From JANNOG01 sp050329415 (GTDB lineage: Bacteria > Actinomycetota > Actinomycetes > Actinomycetales > JBBAYJ01), in contig JBHJOS010000148.1 of the NCBI GenBank assembly GCA_050329415.1, forward strand, positions 1-20,733: a stretch of DNA of 20,733 bases, in the 5' to 3' direction. The notes under the pieces are model-generated. The model did no database searches. It was given only the letters and a program-made list of their open reading frames with translations, and was not told where the DNA came from. Positions 8,083 to 15,998 of this stretch are shown here, piece after piece (the stretch's first letter is position 1; each line of letters starts with the position of its first letter). A program made the position numbers and the translations under genes.

Positions 8083-9291
8083 TCAGGGTCTGCCGAGGAC
8101 TCCGGAGACGTCGGCCGCGGTGTGGCGTCGGAAGGGGCCCTCGGCCGGCGACAGCGGCGCCTCGGCCCGGGCCGCAGCGGACCGCAGCGCGGCGTCGAAG
8201 ACCAGGTGGCTCGTCAGGGCCTCCCGCGGGGTGGCGCAGCCGAAGCCCGGCCCCAACGCCCCGGCGCGCTCGGCCAGGAACGACGCCCACATCTGGAGCA
8301 GCGCGTCGGCGAAGCCGAACTCGAAGATCGCCCCGGTCACCGTGGGCGCGCTCGACCGGCTGCCGACCTGGACCTCCTGCCACACCTGCTCGCCGTCGAC
8401 CACCCGCATGACGCGCACCACCTGCGGGCTGCGGGTCGAGAACTCCACCCCGCCCGCCATCCCGACCACGCGCATCGACCAGGTGTTCATCTCCCCCGGC
8501 GCGATCCGCTTGGTCTCCCACGTCATGGGGAACTCCCCGGCCCCGGACCCGACCCGGCAGGTCAGCGTCGCGTTGTCCACGGTGTCGCAGGCCATCTGCC
8601 CGCCCCGGCCGTCCGGGCGCACCGGGACCAGGTCCTGCAGCACGGCGTGCACCGACGTCGGCGCCCACCCCAGCCGCAGCGGGACGTGCGCGACGTGCAT
8701 CCCGAGGTCCCCCATGACGCCGATCTGCCCGCAGGTCTCGGTCCGCCGCTTCCAGTTGCCGGGCTTCGCCGGGTCGAGGTCGCTGGAGTGGAGGAAGGCG
8801 AACCGCGCCTCGATGATCCGCCCCAGCGACCCCGAGGCGACCAGCCGGTACGCCCGCTGCGCCCCGGGGAAGAACGGCATCTCGCTGGAGCAGCGGGCGA
8901 ACACGCCGGCCGCCTCGACCGCCGCGACCACCGCCCCGGCCGCGGCCGGATCGATCCCGAACGGCTTCTCGCCCAGGAAGTCCAGGCCCGCCGCCACCGT
9001 GTCGAGGTACAGCGCCTCGTGCAGGTGGTGCGGCACCGCGAGGTAGACGACGTCGACCTCGCCGCTGTCGAGCAGCGCCCGGTGGTCGCCGGTGAGCAGC
9101 CGGACGCCCGGTACCCGGCGGAACCACTCCCGCGCCGGCTCGGAGACGTCGCACACCGCGGTGAGTTCCGGCGTCACCGGGGAGTCGACGAGCGTCGGCC
9201 ACCGGCCCACGACCCCGGCCAGCTCCCGGCCCATGAGCCCGGCGCCAAGGACCCCGATCCGGACCCGCGGCCGTGTCTCCCCCGCGCTCAC
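8083..9291 (-). CDS. Gfo/Idh/MocA-family NAD(P)-dependent oxidoreductase
   Basis: A 402-residue dehydrogenase with an N-terminal Rossmann domain (IGVLGAGLMGRELAG, residues 12-26) and a C-terminal alpha/beta substrate domain. The family's catalytic EKP lysine is seen in LGEKPFGID (108-110), and the second-domain motif GDLGMHVAHVPL carries D195 and H199. Members oxidise or reduce sugars, inositols or their phosphates at one hydroxyl. GTG start, overlapping the upstream aldolase stop as GTGA, so it is the second gene of a two-gene unit. The frame is open far upstream through the aldolase gene, but that extension is a shadow. The co-regulated kinases suggest it handles the same imported sugar; its substrate cannot be named. 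Confidence 0.9.
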   Translation of the reverse strand: MSAGETRPRVRIGVLGAGLMGRELAGVVGRWPTLVDSPVTPELTAVCDVSEPAREWFRRVPGVRLLTGDHRALLDSGEVDVVYLAVPHHLHEALYLDTVAAGLDFLGEKPFGIDPAAAGAVVAAVEAAGVFARCSSEMPFFPGAQRAYRLVASGSLGRIIEARFAFLHSSDLDPAKPGNWKRRTETCGQIGVMGDLGMHVAHVPLRLGWAPTSVHAVLQDLVPVRPDGRGGQMACDTVDNATLTCRVGSGAGEFPMTWETKRIAPGEMNTWSMRVVGMAGGVEFSTRSPQVVRVMRVVDGEQVWQEVQVGSRSSAPTVTGAIFEFGFADALLQMWASFLAERAGALGPGFGCATPREALTSHLVFDAALRSAAARAEAPLSPAEGPFRRHTAADVSGVLGRP

Positions 9292-10124
9292 GCCGGGCCG
9301 ATCATGGCGAGCGCCTCGTCGACACCGGCCCCCCGGTGCAGCACGGCCATCAGCGCCCGGGTGATCCCGGCCGGGTCGCGGTGCTGGATGACGTTGCGCC
9401 CGTACACGATGCCGCGGGCGCCCCGGGCGAGGACGTCGACGGTGCGCTGCAGCAGCTCGCGGTCGGGGACCCGCCCCCCGCCGCGGACCAGGACCGGCAC
9501 GTCCCCGGCGACCTCGATCACCCGGTGGTAGTCCTGCGGGTCGTCGGTGGGGTCGGCCTTGACGAGGTCGGCGCCCAGCTCGACGGCCTGGCGGACCAGG
9601 GCGGTGATCCGGTCGACGTCGCCGTCCACGAGGTAGGCGCCACCGGCGTTGTCCGGCTTCATGACCAGTGGCTCGACCATGAGCGGCATCCCCAGCTGCT
9701 CGCACTCGGCCCGCAGCCGCACCACGTTCGCCAGGCACTGCCGGCGCAGCTCGGGCTGTCCCGGGACGTCGAAGACGTTGACGACCAGGCACGCGGCGTC
9801 GAGGCGGACGGCGGTCTCGGCGGCGCGCTCGATCGTCAGGCTGAACAGCGACGACGGCAGTCCGGCGCCGTAGACGTTGGCCACATCCGATCGCAGCACC
9901 AGCGCCGGCTTGTCCCGGCCGGGGCGGGCCTGGAGGTGGCGGGCCTGGCCCGGGGTGAGCTGGACGGCGTCCGGACCGGCGTCGCACAGCACATCGACGG
10001 CCCGGGCCAGGTCGGTGATCCCGGTGAGGAACGCCGGCTCGCCGAAGAACCCATGGTCGACCGCCACGTCGAGGCAGCGCCCCGAGGCGCCGTCGAACAG
10101 CCGGTTCATGCGGTACACAGACAT
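9288..10124 (-). CDS. DhnA/LsrF-type class I aldolase (DeoC/FbaB superfamily)
   Basis: A 278-residue TIM-barrel class I aldolase of the group that includes archaeal-type fructose-bisphosphate aldolase and LsrF. It has an early AVDHGFFGEP motif (residues 21-30), the predicted Schiff-base lysine K189 in GADLVKADPTD, and the phosphate-binding C-terminus VRGGGRVPDRELLQRT ... GIVYGRNVIQHRDP (213-250). It is not closely similar to the LacD-like aldolase at 2385-3320, so the regulon has two different Schiff-base aldolases. ATG start with a GAGGTG site six to seven bases upstream. First gene of a unit with the oxidoreductase, driven by the divergent promoter containing operator C. Confidence 0.88.
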   Translation of the reverse strand: MSVYRMNRLFDGASGRCLDVAVDHGFFGEPAFLTGITDLARAVDVLCDAGPDAVQLTPGQARHLQARPGRDKPALVLRSDVANVYGAGLPSSLFSLTIERAAETAVRLDAACLVVNVFDVPGQPELRRQCLANVVRLRAECEQLGMPLMVEPLVMKPDNAGGAYLVDGDVDRITALVRQAVELGADLVKADPTDDPQDYHRVIEVAGDVPVLVRGGGRVPDRELLQRTVDVLARGARGIVYGRNVIQHRDPAGITRALMAVLHRGAGVDEALAMIGPA

Positions 10125-10168
10125 CGCACACCTCGCGCATCACCATCGACGACCGCTGGGGCGTGCCC

Positions 10169-10198
10169 ACCGTAGGGACGGGGTGAAAACGATGTCAA
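10169..10198 (-). promoter_or_regulatory. Promoter of the aldolase-oxidoreductase unit
   Basis: On the minus strand a perfect -35 TTGACA (10193-10198) is followed after 18 bases by TACGGT (10169-10174), which fits the TAnnnT -10 consensus. The predicted transcript start, near 10162, gives a short leader before the ATG at 10124. The -35 lies inside operator C. Confidence 0.55.
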
Positions 10199-10199
10199 C
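10185..10199. promoter_or_regulatory. LacI-type operator C, overlapping the second FGGY kinase start codon
   Basis: The plus strand reads GAAAACGATGTCAAC, matching operator A (GGAAACGATGTCAAC) at 14 of 15 bases. The ATG at its centre is the preferred start of the FGGY kinase, and the same bases contain the -35 of the leftward promoter. One bound repressor could thus block both divergent genes. Confidence 0.65.
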
Positions 10200-11607
10200 G
10201 GCGAGCGAGCTGGTCCTCGGGATCGACGTCGGGACGACGTCGGTCAAGGTGGTGGCCCGGCCGGTGGACGCCCAGTCCCCGATCGGCGGGACGAGCGGGG
10301 CCGGTGCCGTCAGGGAGGACGGGTCGGCCGGCGGTCCCGAGGCCACGGCGCGGGTACCGGTGCCATGGACTCGCGTCCCCACCGGGGCGGAGATCGACCC
10401 GCGGGCGCTGACGGACGCCGTCCGGCGGGCGCTGGGTGAGGCGCTGGCCCCGTGGGACGGCGGGCCCGCAGTGCAGGTGGTCGCCATCGGGGTCGCCTCG
10501 TTCGCCGAGAGCGTCGCCCTGCTCGACCGCGCCGGGGAGCCGGCCGCGCCGATGGTGGCCTGGTTCGACAACCGCGGCGACGCCGAGGCGCCCGGACTGG
10601 CCGATGTCCTGGCGGGCGGCGAGTTCGAGGCGGTCACCGGCCTGCCCGTGTCGGGGCTGTGCAGCGCCGCGACGGTGAGCGCGCTGGGCGCCGAAGCGGA
10701 CCTGGACCGGGTCGCCCGCGTCCTGAGCGCTGCCGACTGGGTGGCCCACGCACTCGGCGGGGAACCGGCGTTCGACCTCACCCTCGCCTCGCGCACCGGG
10801 TGGCTGGACCTCGCCGGGCGGGCCTGGCTGCCGGAGGTCGTCGCGTGGACCGGGTTGCGACCCGGGGCCGTCGCGTCCCTGGTCGGGCCGACCGGTTCCC
10901 GCGGGAGGGTGCCGTCCCGGCTCCCCGAGCTGCCGGCGGCGCTCGCCGGGGCCGAGATCGTGGTCGCCGGCATGGACCACCTGGTCGCCGCGGTCGGCGC
11001 CGGCGCGGGGACGGCCGGCGCGGTGTGGGACTCGTGCGGGACCGCCGAGGCGTTCCTCCGCAGCACTGCTCCCCTGTCGCGGGACACCGTGGAGGCAGCG
11101 GTCCGGCAGGGATTCACTGTCGGTTGGCACGCCGAGGCGCCCAACCAGGTCGTACTCGGGGCGCTGCGCAGCGGGTACGCCTTCGAGCGGGTGCTGCGCC
11201 TGCTCGGGGTCTCGTCGGCGGACGACCTGGCCCGGTTCGAGTCGTCCGCCGGCCCGCCCCCGCCGGACGCCGCGCTGCCGCTGGTCGACGACCCCTACGG
11301 CGCGTCCTACGCACTGCGAGGACTGACCTCGGCCACCACGCCGGGTGACGTGTGGTGGTCGCTCGTCGACCGGGTCGCGGCCGACGGGGCGGCCCTGGTC
11401 GCCGGGATGGACTCCCTCGTGGGCGCGCACGACCGGGTCGTGACCGGCGGCGGCTGGGCGGCGAGCTCCTGGTTCGACCGGGCCAAGCGCGCGCGGTACG
11501 CGGTCGTCGAGCACTGCGCCGGTGCCGAGCCGGGAGCGGAGGGCGCGGCGTTGCTCGCCCTGCGGACGGTGCGAGGTCGAGGGCCGGCTCCCAGCCTGCT
11601 CCCATGA
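10192..11607 (+). CDS. FGGY-family carbohydrate kinase (second copy)
   Basis: A 471-residue sugar kinase transcribed away from the aldolase-oxidoreductase pair. Motifs: LVLGIDVGTTSVKVV (residues 7-21) for phosphate binding, catalytic D262 in VVAGMDHLV, VWDSCGTAEAF (278-288) and the C-terminal VVTGGGWAASSW. Compared with the first FGGY kinase (3317-4783) it has about 25 extra Gly/Ser/Ala-rich residues after the first strand (about 26-54), while the regions around WFDNRG and LASRTG are clearly paralogous. The ATG at 10192 has a GGGGTG site; GTG 10183, three codons upstream in frame, is the alternative. The start lies within operator C. It may phosphorylate a related or downstream sugar of the same pathway. 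Confidence 0.9.
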   Translation: MSTASELVLGIDVGTTSVKVVARPVDAQSPIGGTSGAGAVREDGSAGGPEATARVPVPWTRVPTGAEIDPRALTDAVRRALGEALAPWDGGPAVQVVAIGVASFAESVALLDRAGEPAAPMVAWFDNRGDAEAPGLADVLAGGEFEAVTGLPVSGLCSAATVSALGAEADLDRVARVLSAADWVAHALGGEPAFDLTLASRTGWLDLAGRAWLPEVVAWTGLRPGAVASLVGPTGSRGRVPSRLPELPAALAGAEIVVAGMDHLVAAVGAGAGTAGAVWDSCGTAEAFLRSTAPLSRDTVEAAVRQGFTVGWHAEAPNQVVLGALRSGYAFERVLRLLGVSSADDLARFESSAGPPPPDAALPLVDDPYGASYALRGLTSATTPGDVWWSLVDRVAADGAALVAGMDSLVGAHDRVVTGGGWAASSWFDRAKRARYAVVEHCAGAEPGAEGAALLALRTVRGRGPAPSLLP

Positions 11608-11691
11608 TGAGCGCCGACACTGCGCCGACCCCGGCGTGGCCGGTGTGGCCGGCATCGTCACCCGCACCGCCCCAGCCGCCGCCCCCAGGCG

Positions 11692-12204
11692 TCAGGACGT
11701 CGGCACCCGGTAGTGCCGCAGCACGGACGTCCCGTCCTCGGCGAGCGTCCGCGCCACTCTTCGGCCACCGCACCGTTCGATGACGGCCGCGGAAACCGGG
11801 TTCGTGTCCTCGCAGATCACCAACGCCTCCGACACCCCCGCGCGCGCGGCGACGGTGAGCGACTGCCGCAGCATCTGCGCGGCGTACCCGCGGCGCCGGT
11901 ACGCGGGGCGCACTGCGTAGCCGATGTGCCCGCCGTACCGCTCCAGCCAGTCGGTGAGCCGGTGCCGGATCGACACCCGCCCGACGATCTCGCCGCCGGC
12001 CTCCCCGACGAGGTAGGTCGCCGGCACCCAGCCCTCCGGCAGACCGGTCCCCCGCCGCTGCGCCCGCAGCCGGGCGACGAAGCCGGACCACGCCTCGCCG
12101 GGGTGGTAGCCCAGCAGGAAGGGGAAGTCCTCGGCGGCCAGTTCGGCGTGCGCCGCCAGGGCCTGCGCCTCGTCGCCGACAGCGAGCGGGCGGAGGCGGA
12201 TCAT
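11692..12204 (-). CDS. GNAT-family N-acetyltransferase
   Basis: A 170-residue GNAT-fold acetyltransferase, expected to move acetyl from acetyl-CoA to an amine of a small molecule or protein. Motif A is recognisable as GHIGYAVRPAYRRRGYAAQM (residues 92-111) with the acetyl-CoA pyrophosphate loop RRRGYA, followed by ALVICEDTNPVSAAVIERCGG, the usual late-strand and helix pattern. The ATG overlaps the helicase stop by 4 bases (ATGA), so it is the downstream, coupled gene of that pair. The substrate is not predictable. It converges with the FGGY kinase at 11607; the 84 bases between hold only weak GGCC/CCGG inverted repeats and no clear terminator. Confidence 0.88.
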   Translation of the reverse strand: MIRLRPLAVGDEAQALAAHAELAAEDFPFLLGYHPGEAWSGFVARLRAQRRGTGLPEGWVPATYLVGEAGGEIVGRVSIRHRLTDWLERYGGHIGYAVRPAYRRRGYAAQMLRQSLTVAARAGVSEALVICEDTNPVSAAVIERCGGRRVARTLAEDGTSVLRHYRVPTS

Positions 12205-14354
12205 CGCCGCCGGACCGGCCTGGACAGCGCCTCCGTGAGCAGGGCCACCAGCGCCTCGAGCTGGACGTCGGCGGTGTCCGCGACCTCCTCGTCGGAGCCG
12301 TCGAGGGCCCGCGCCGCCAGGCCCGCCTTGGTGCCGACGAGCTCGGCGATCCGGGCGTCGATGGTCTGCGCCGCGATGATCCGCCAGGCGGTGACGGGCT
12401 CGGTCTGGCCGATGCGGTGGACCCGGTCGATGGCCTGGGTCTGCTCGGCGTCGGTCCACGACAGCTCGGCCAGCACGACGTTCGAGGCGACCTGGAGGTT
12501 GATCCCGACGCCGGCCGCGGTCAGCGAGCACACCGCCACGGCGACGTCCGGGTCGGTGACGAAGGCGTCGACGTTGCGCTCTCGGACGGTGCGGGTCTGG
12601 TCGCCGCGGATCGAGGAGTACCGGATCCCCCGCTCGGCGAACATCCGCTCGGCGGTGTCCATGACGGCGATGTGCTTGGCGAAGAACACCACCTTGCCGG
12701 CGCTGCGGGCGAGCTGGGCGGCGTAGTCGGCAGCCAGCTCGGCCTTCGCGGTGCCGATGCGGCGCATGAGCCCGAAGACGTTGCCACCGGCCTCGGTCTG
12801 CATCGCCTCCTGCCGCTCCCAGGTCGCCACCCGACGGACGAGGTCGTGGTCGATGCCGTCACCGGTCTCGACCACCGGGCCGGTCGCCCGCGCCACGAGG
12901 GCGGACTCGTACCGATCCACCAGACGGCGGGCCAGCTCCTGCTCGGCCGCCCGGATCGAGCGCTCGGCGGCGCCGTCCAGTTCGACCGGCAGGTCAGCGA
13001 TCCGGCGCGCCGGGATGTCGGCCGCGACATCGACCTTGCGGCGGCGCACGATGCCCATGCCGACCACGCATGCCCGGGCGGCGGGGTAGAAGCGGCGGTC
13101 CGCGGGGGTGAGCCCCGTCTCCTCCAGGGCGGCCATCAGGTCCGCCAGCGGTTTCTTGTCGTCGATCCACCCGAGGAACTGCCAGATCGCCCGGAAGTCC
13201 TCGATGTCGTTGATGAGCGGCGTCCCGGTCAGGGCCATGAGCAGCGGCCGGGCGGTGCGGGAGCGGAGGCGCTCGGACAGGTGCAGGACGTGCCGGGACC
13301 GCTGGGAGCGCACGTTCTTGATGAAGTGCGCCTCGTCCACGACCATCCCGCGGAAGCCGTGATCGCCGAGCCACCGCACGTGCCGGTCGAGGATGTCGTA
13401 GTTGACGACGACGATGTCGGCGAAGGCGTCGACGTCCTCGCCGTCACCGTGGACAACGGTCGCCGGGTGGGCCGGGGTCCACAGCCCGGCCTCGCGGGCC
13501 CAGCTGGTCTTGACGACGTTGGGCACGACGACGAGCAGCGGGTAGGCGTTCGCGGTCTCGGCGGCCAGCAGCGCCTGGGCGGTCTTGCCCAGCCCCGGCT
13601 CGTCGGCCAGCAGGAACGTGCGGTGCCCGGCGCCGGCAGCGCGCACCACCTGGGCCTGGTGGGGCATGAGCGACCGGCCGCCGGCCGCCCGCAGGTCACC
13701 CGGCTCCGGCAGGGGCACGCAGGCGGACTCGCCCCCCTCCTCGAAGGCCCGGAACAGCGGTCCCAGCAGCTCCCAGGTGGCCAGGCGCCGGGCCACGGGG
13801 CGGCGGGCGTCGGCGACCGAGAAGTCGGGCGGCAGGAACGGGTTGGCCAGCTGGCGGGACACCACCGAGGGCGGGACGACCTGCCGTTCCGGAACCCCCG
13901 CGCCCAGGCCCGGCGGGGCCGCGGGCGGGGAGTCCGGGGGCGGGTCGATGCCGGCCCGCCGCAGCATCTCGCGCCTGAGGTCGCGAGCGGCCTCGGACAC
14001 CGGCGCGTCGTCAGCCAGCAGCCGCAGGACCGACGTGTCGAGCGCGGCCGTCCTGGCGAGGATCGTCGCCACCCCGTCCAGGCGCTTGAGGAGCTCGGCC
14101 CGCTCACCCTCGGACAGGTCGGCGTCGGACTTGGCTCGTGCCCGCTCGTCCCGGACCAGCAGCGCGATGGCCTGGAAACGTGCCCGGCCACCGGGCGGGA
14201 GGGGGCCGTGGCGGGCGGCGCCCTCGACCTCGCGCACGGCCCGCGCGAGCTGCGGCAGGAGGCCGACGTCGTGGTCGGCCGGGTGGCGGTCATACCGCCG
14301 GGCGCGGGGGGCGGTGCCGGCGGCACCGGTCCCGCGCTGGCTTCGTCGAGCCAA
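12201..14354 (-). CDS. SNF2-family DEAD/DEAH-box helicase
   Basis: A 717-residue superfamily 2 helicase-like ATPase of the SNF2/RapA type. Residues 1-220 are a charged N-terminal region without a recognised domain. The ATPase core follows: motif I LLADEPGLGKTAQ (248-260), motif Ia LLVVVPNVV, motif II VVDEAHFIKN (338-347), motif III ALTGTPLIND, then the helicase C domain with VVFFAKHI, GDQTRTVRERNVDAF, motif V SLTAAGVGINLQVA and motif VI QAIDRVHRIGQ. In motif I a proline replaces the usual methionine of DEMGLGKT. The start is TTG, supported by GGAGGAG five bases upstream; there is no better start nearby. Likely a chromatin-type DNA translocase in repair or transcription; no nuclease or methylase partner is visible. 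Confidence 0.9.
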   Translation of the reverse strand: MARRSQRGTGAAGTAPRARRYDRHPADHDVGLLPQLARAVREVEGAARHGPLPPGGRARFQAIALLVRDERARAKSDADLSEGERAELLKRLDGVATILARTAALDTSVLRLLADDAPVSEAARDLRREMLRRAGIDPPPDSPPAAPPGLGAGVPERQVVPPSVVSRQLANPFLPPDFSVADARRPVARRLATWELLGPLFRAFEEGGESACVPLPEPGDLRAAGGRSLMPHQAQVVRAAGAGHRTFLLADEPGLGKTAQALLAAETANAYPLLVVVPNVVKTSWAREAGLWTPAHPATVVHGDGEDVDAFADIVVVNYDILDRHVRWLGDHGFRGMVVDEAHFIKNVRSQRSRHVLHLSERLRSRTARPLLMALTGTPLINDIEDFRAIWQFLGWIDDKKPLADLMAALEETGLTPADRRFYPAARACVVGMGIVRRRKVDVAADIPARRIADLPVELDGAAERSIRAAEQELARRLVDRYESALVARATGPVVETGDGIDHDLVRRVATWERQEAMQTEAGGNVFGLMRRIGTAKAELAADYAAQLARSAGKVVFFAKHIAVMDTAERMFAERGIRYSSIRGDQTRTVRERNVDAFVTDPDVAVAVCSLTAAGVGINLQVASNVVLAELSWTDAEQTQAIDRVHRIGQTEPVTAWRIIAAQTIDARIAELVGTKAGLAARALDGSDEEVADTADVQLEALVALLTEALSRPVRRR

Positions 14355-14546
14355 GCGCTCCTCCTCCGGGCACGCCCAACAGGCGCGCCACTGCGGGACT
14401 GCGGCCGACCCGGTCGAGTCTCCGCCGGACTGCGCGTCCGCCCCGGGAACGGGGTCACCCCGCGACTGACCCGAGTGTAGCGGGAGCCGCGGCCACCACG
14501 GGGTCCCCCGGCAGCGACCGGGCCGCCGCCCCTCAGGGCCTGGGGG

Positions 14547-15908
14547 TCACCGCGGCACCCACAACTCGATCGAACTGCCGTGCCCGGGCCACGACCGGAT
14601 GACCGCGCCGCCGCCGACCTCGTCCAGGCGGGCCCGCACCGAGTGCCGGATTCCGAAGCCCTCGTCCCGGTCAGGATCGAAACCGCACCCGTCGTCGTGC
14701 ACGGTGACCTGGACCCGCTGGCCATGGACGGCTACCCCGACGGTGGCCGACCGGGCGCGGGAGTGCTTGGCCACGTTGGTCAGGGACTCGTGCACCGCCC
14801 GGGTGAGCGCCTTCACCCGGGCGGTGTCGAGGAGCACCTCCCCGTCCCAGCGGTCGCGACAGGTGAGTTCGATGCCTGCCGCCCGCAGCCCCGGCTGAAG
14901 CGTCGCCACGACTCGGGCCACCCTGTCGACGGGATTCTGGCTCGGCTCGTCCGTCTGGTCGGCGAGCACGGCCCGGATGTCGACGGCCTGGCGCCGGGCC
15001 GCGGCGCCCACCGACTCCAGCCGGTGCCGCATGGCCAGCTGGTCGTTCTCCGCGGTCAGGCCGATCGCCTCCAGGGTCTGCAGCGCCGTGTCGTGGACAT
15101 GGCGCAGCGCCTGCACCTGGGCCGCCTTGTGCCCCGCGCGGACCCCCTCGGCGCGCACCTCATCGGTGGCGACCTGCATCACCCAGAGAACGAGGCTTCC
15201 CGAAAAGGTCCCCACCAGCAGCCAGGCAGTGCGCCCGACCACCATGCCCACGGCGTCCGCCAGTGACTCCCCGCCGCTCAGCAGCGTCATGAGGACCTGC
15301 AGGGGGACCGCCGCCAGCGACAGCACCAGCCCCGCCCGGGAACCGAACCAGGCGCTCCACAGCAGGGCCGTTCCGAGGTACCAGAAGAAGAACAGGTCGT
15401 GGTATGGCTCGTTGACCGAGCCGGGGACCATCCAGGCGCCCCAGGTGTTGAGTGCCACCGCGGCGGCCGTGTCCAGCCCGAGCCACGGGAGGACGCGCCG
15501 GGTGGACAGGTCCACGTGACGCAGCAGCACGGGGATCATGAGGAAGTTCGCGGTCACGGCGACCGCCCAGACGACGGCGAGCCACATCACGGGCCCGACG
15601 ACGCCGTAGGCAGCGGCGAGGATGAACAGGGGCGGCAGTGCCGACAGACCGCGGAAGCCGAGGATGCCGACCAGGAAGTAGCTGCGGTAGTGCCCGAAGA
15701 GCTCCTCGGGAGCCGGTCGTCGCCAGCCGCGGGCGAATCGCGCCAGGCGTGGCCTCGCCGCCCGAGGTCCACGGCCGACCAGGTGGGGACCCGCCGCGGC
15801 CGACGCCCTGGCCGACGTGCCCCTCGTGTCGGGGGGCGGACGACTGCGCCCTGGCATGAACGACCCCACTGGGGACATCTCCCGCAGCACCGGGTTCACG
15901 TCGGCCAC
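14547..15908 (-). CDS. Sensor histidine kinase, DesK/NarX (HisKA_3-like) type
   Basis: A 453-residue membrane sensor kinase. After a 70-residue basic, Pro/Arg-rich N-terminus there are about six hydrophobic segments (roughly residues 76-245) with short loops, so stimulus sensing is probably in or at the membrane. The dimerisation helix carries LRHVHDTALQTLEAI with the predicted phospho-acceptor H272 next to D273. The ATPase domain has an N-box HESLTNVAKHSRA (373-385), G1 DDGCGFD (405-411) and GFGIRHSVRARLDEVGG. No response regulator is encoded in the window, so its partner must lie elsewhere. The GTG at 15908 is the longest start; the ATG ten codons in (MSPVGSF) is possible. A CCCCCAGGCCCTGAGGGG imperfect repeat follows the stop. 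Confidence 0.87.
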   Translation of the reverse strand: MADVNPVLREMSPVGSFMPGRSRPPPDTRGTSARASAAAGPHLVGRGPRAARPRLARFARGWRRPAPEELFGHYRSYFLVGILGFRGLSALPPLFILAAAYGVVGPVMWLAVVWAVAVTANFLMIPVLLRHVDLSTRRVLPWLGLDTAAAVALNTWGAWMVPGSVNEPYHDLFFFWYLGTALLWSAWFGSRAGLVLSLAAVPLQVLMTLLSGGESLADAVGMVVGRTAWLLVGTFSGSLVLWVMQVATDEVRAEGVRAGHKAAQVQALRHVHDTALQTLEAIGLTAENDQLAMRHRLESVGAAARRQAVDIRAVLADQTDEPSQNPVDRVARVVATLQPGLRAAGIELTCRDRWDGEVLLDTARVKALTRAVHESLTNVAKHSRARSATVGVAVHGQRVQVTVHDDGCGFDPDRDEGFGIRHSVRARLDEVGGGAVIRSWPGHGSSIELWVPR

Positions 15909-15998
15909 TATGCGTCACCGCACCACTGCGCATGTGGGTAGAAATGCCTACTTCGTCACCGCTTGTCGGTGGGGCGGCGCCCCGCGGCCAGGAGTCAG

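Noticed and set aside
1..11607. AI-2 (Lsr) uptake and processing system
   Set aside because: An LsrF-like aldolase, FGGY kinases and an RbsB-type importer are reminiscent of lsr, but the PfkB kinase, LacD-like aldolase, isomerase and dehydrogenase have no place there, and no LsrG or LsrR is present; a sugar pathway fits better.
15406..15422. Inverted repeat GGCTCG-TTGAC-CGAGCC
   Set aside because: It is inside the histidine kinase coding region, explained by codon use, with no adjacent gene boundary.
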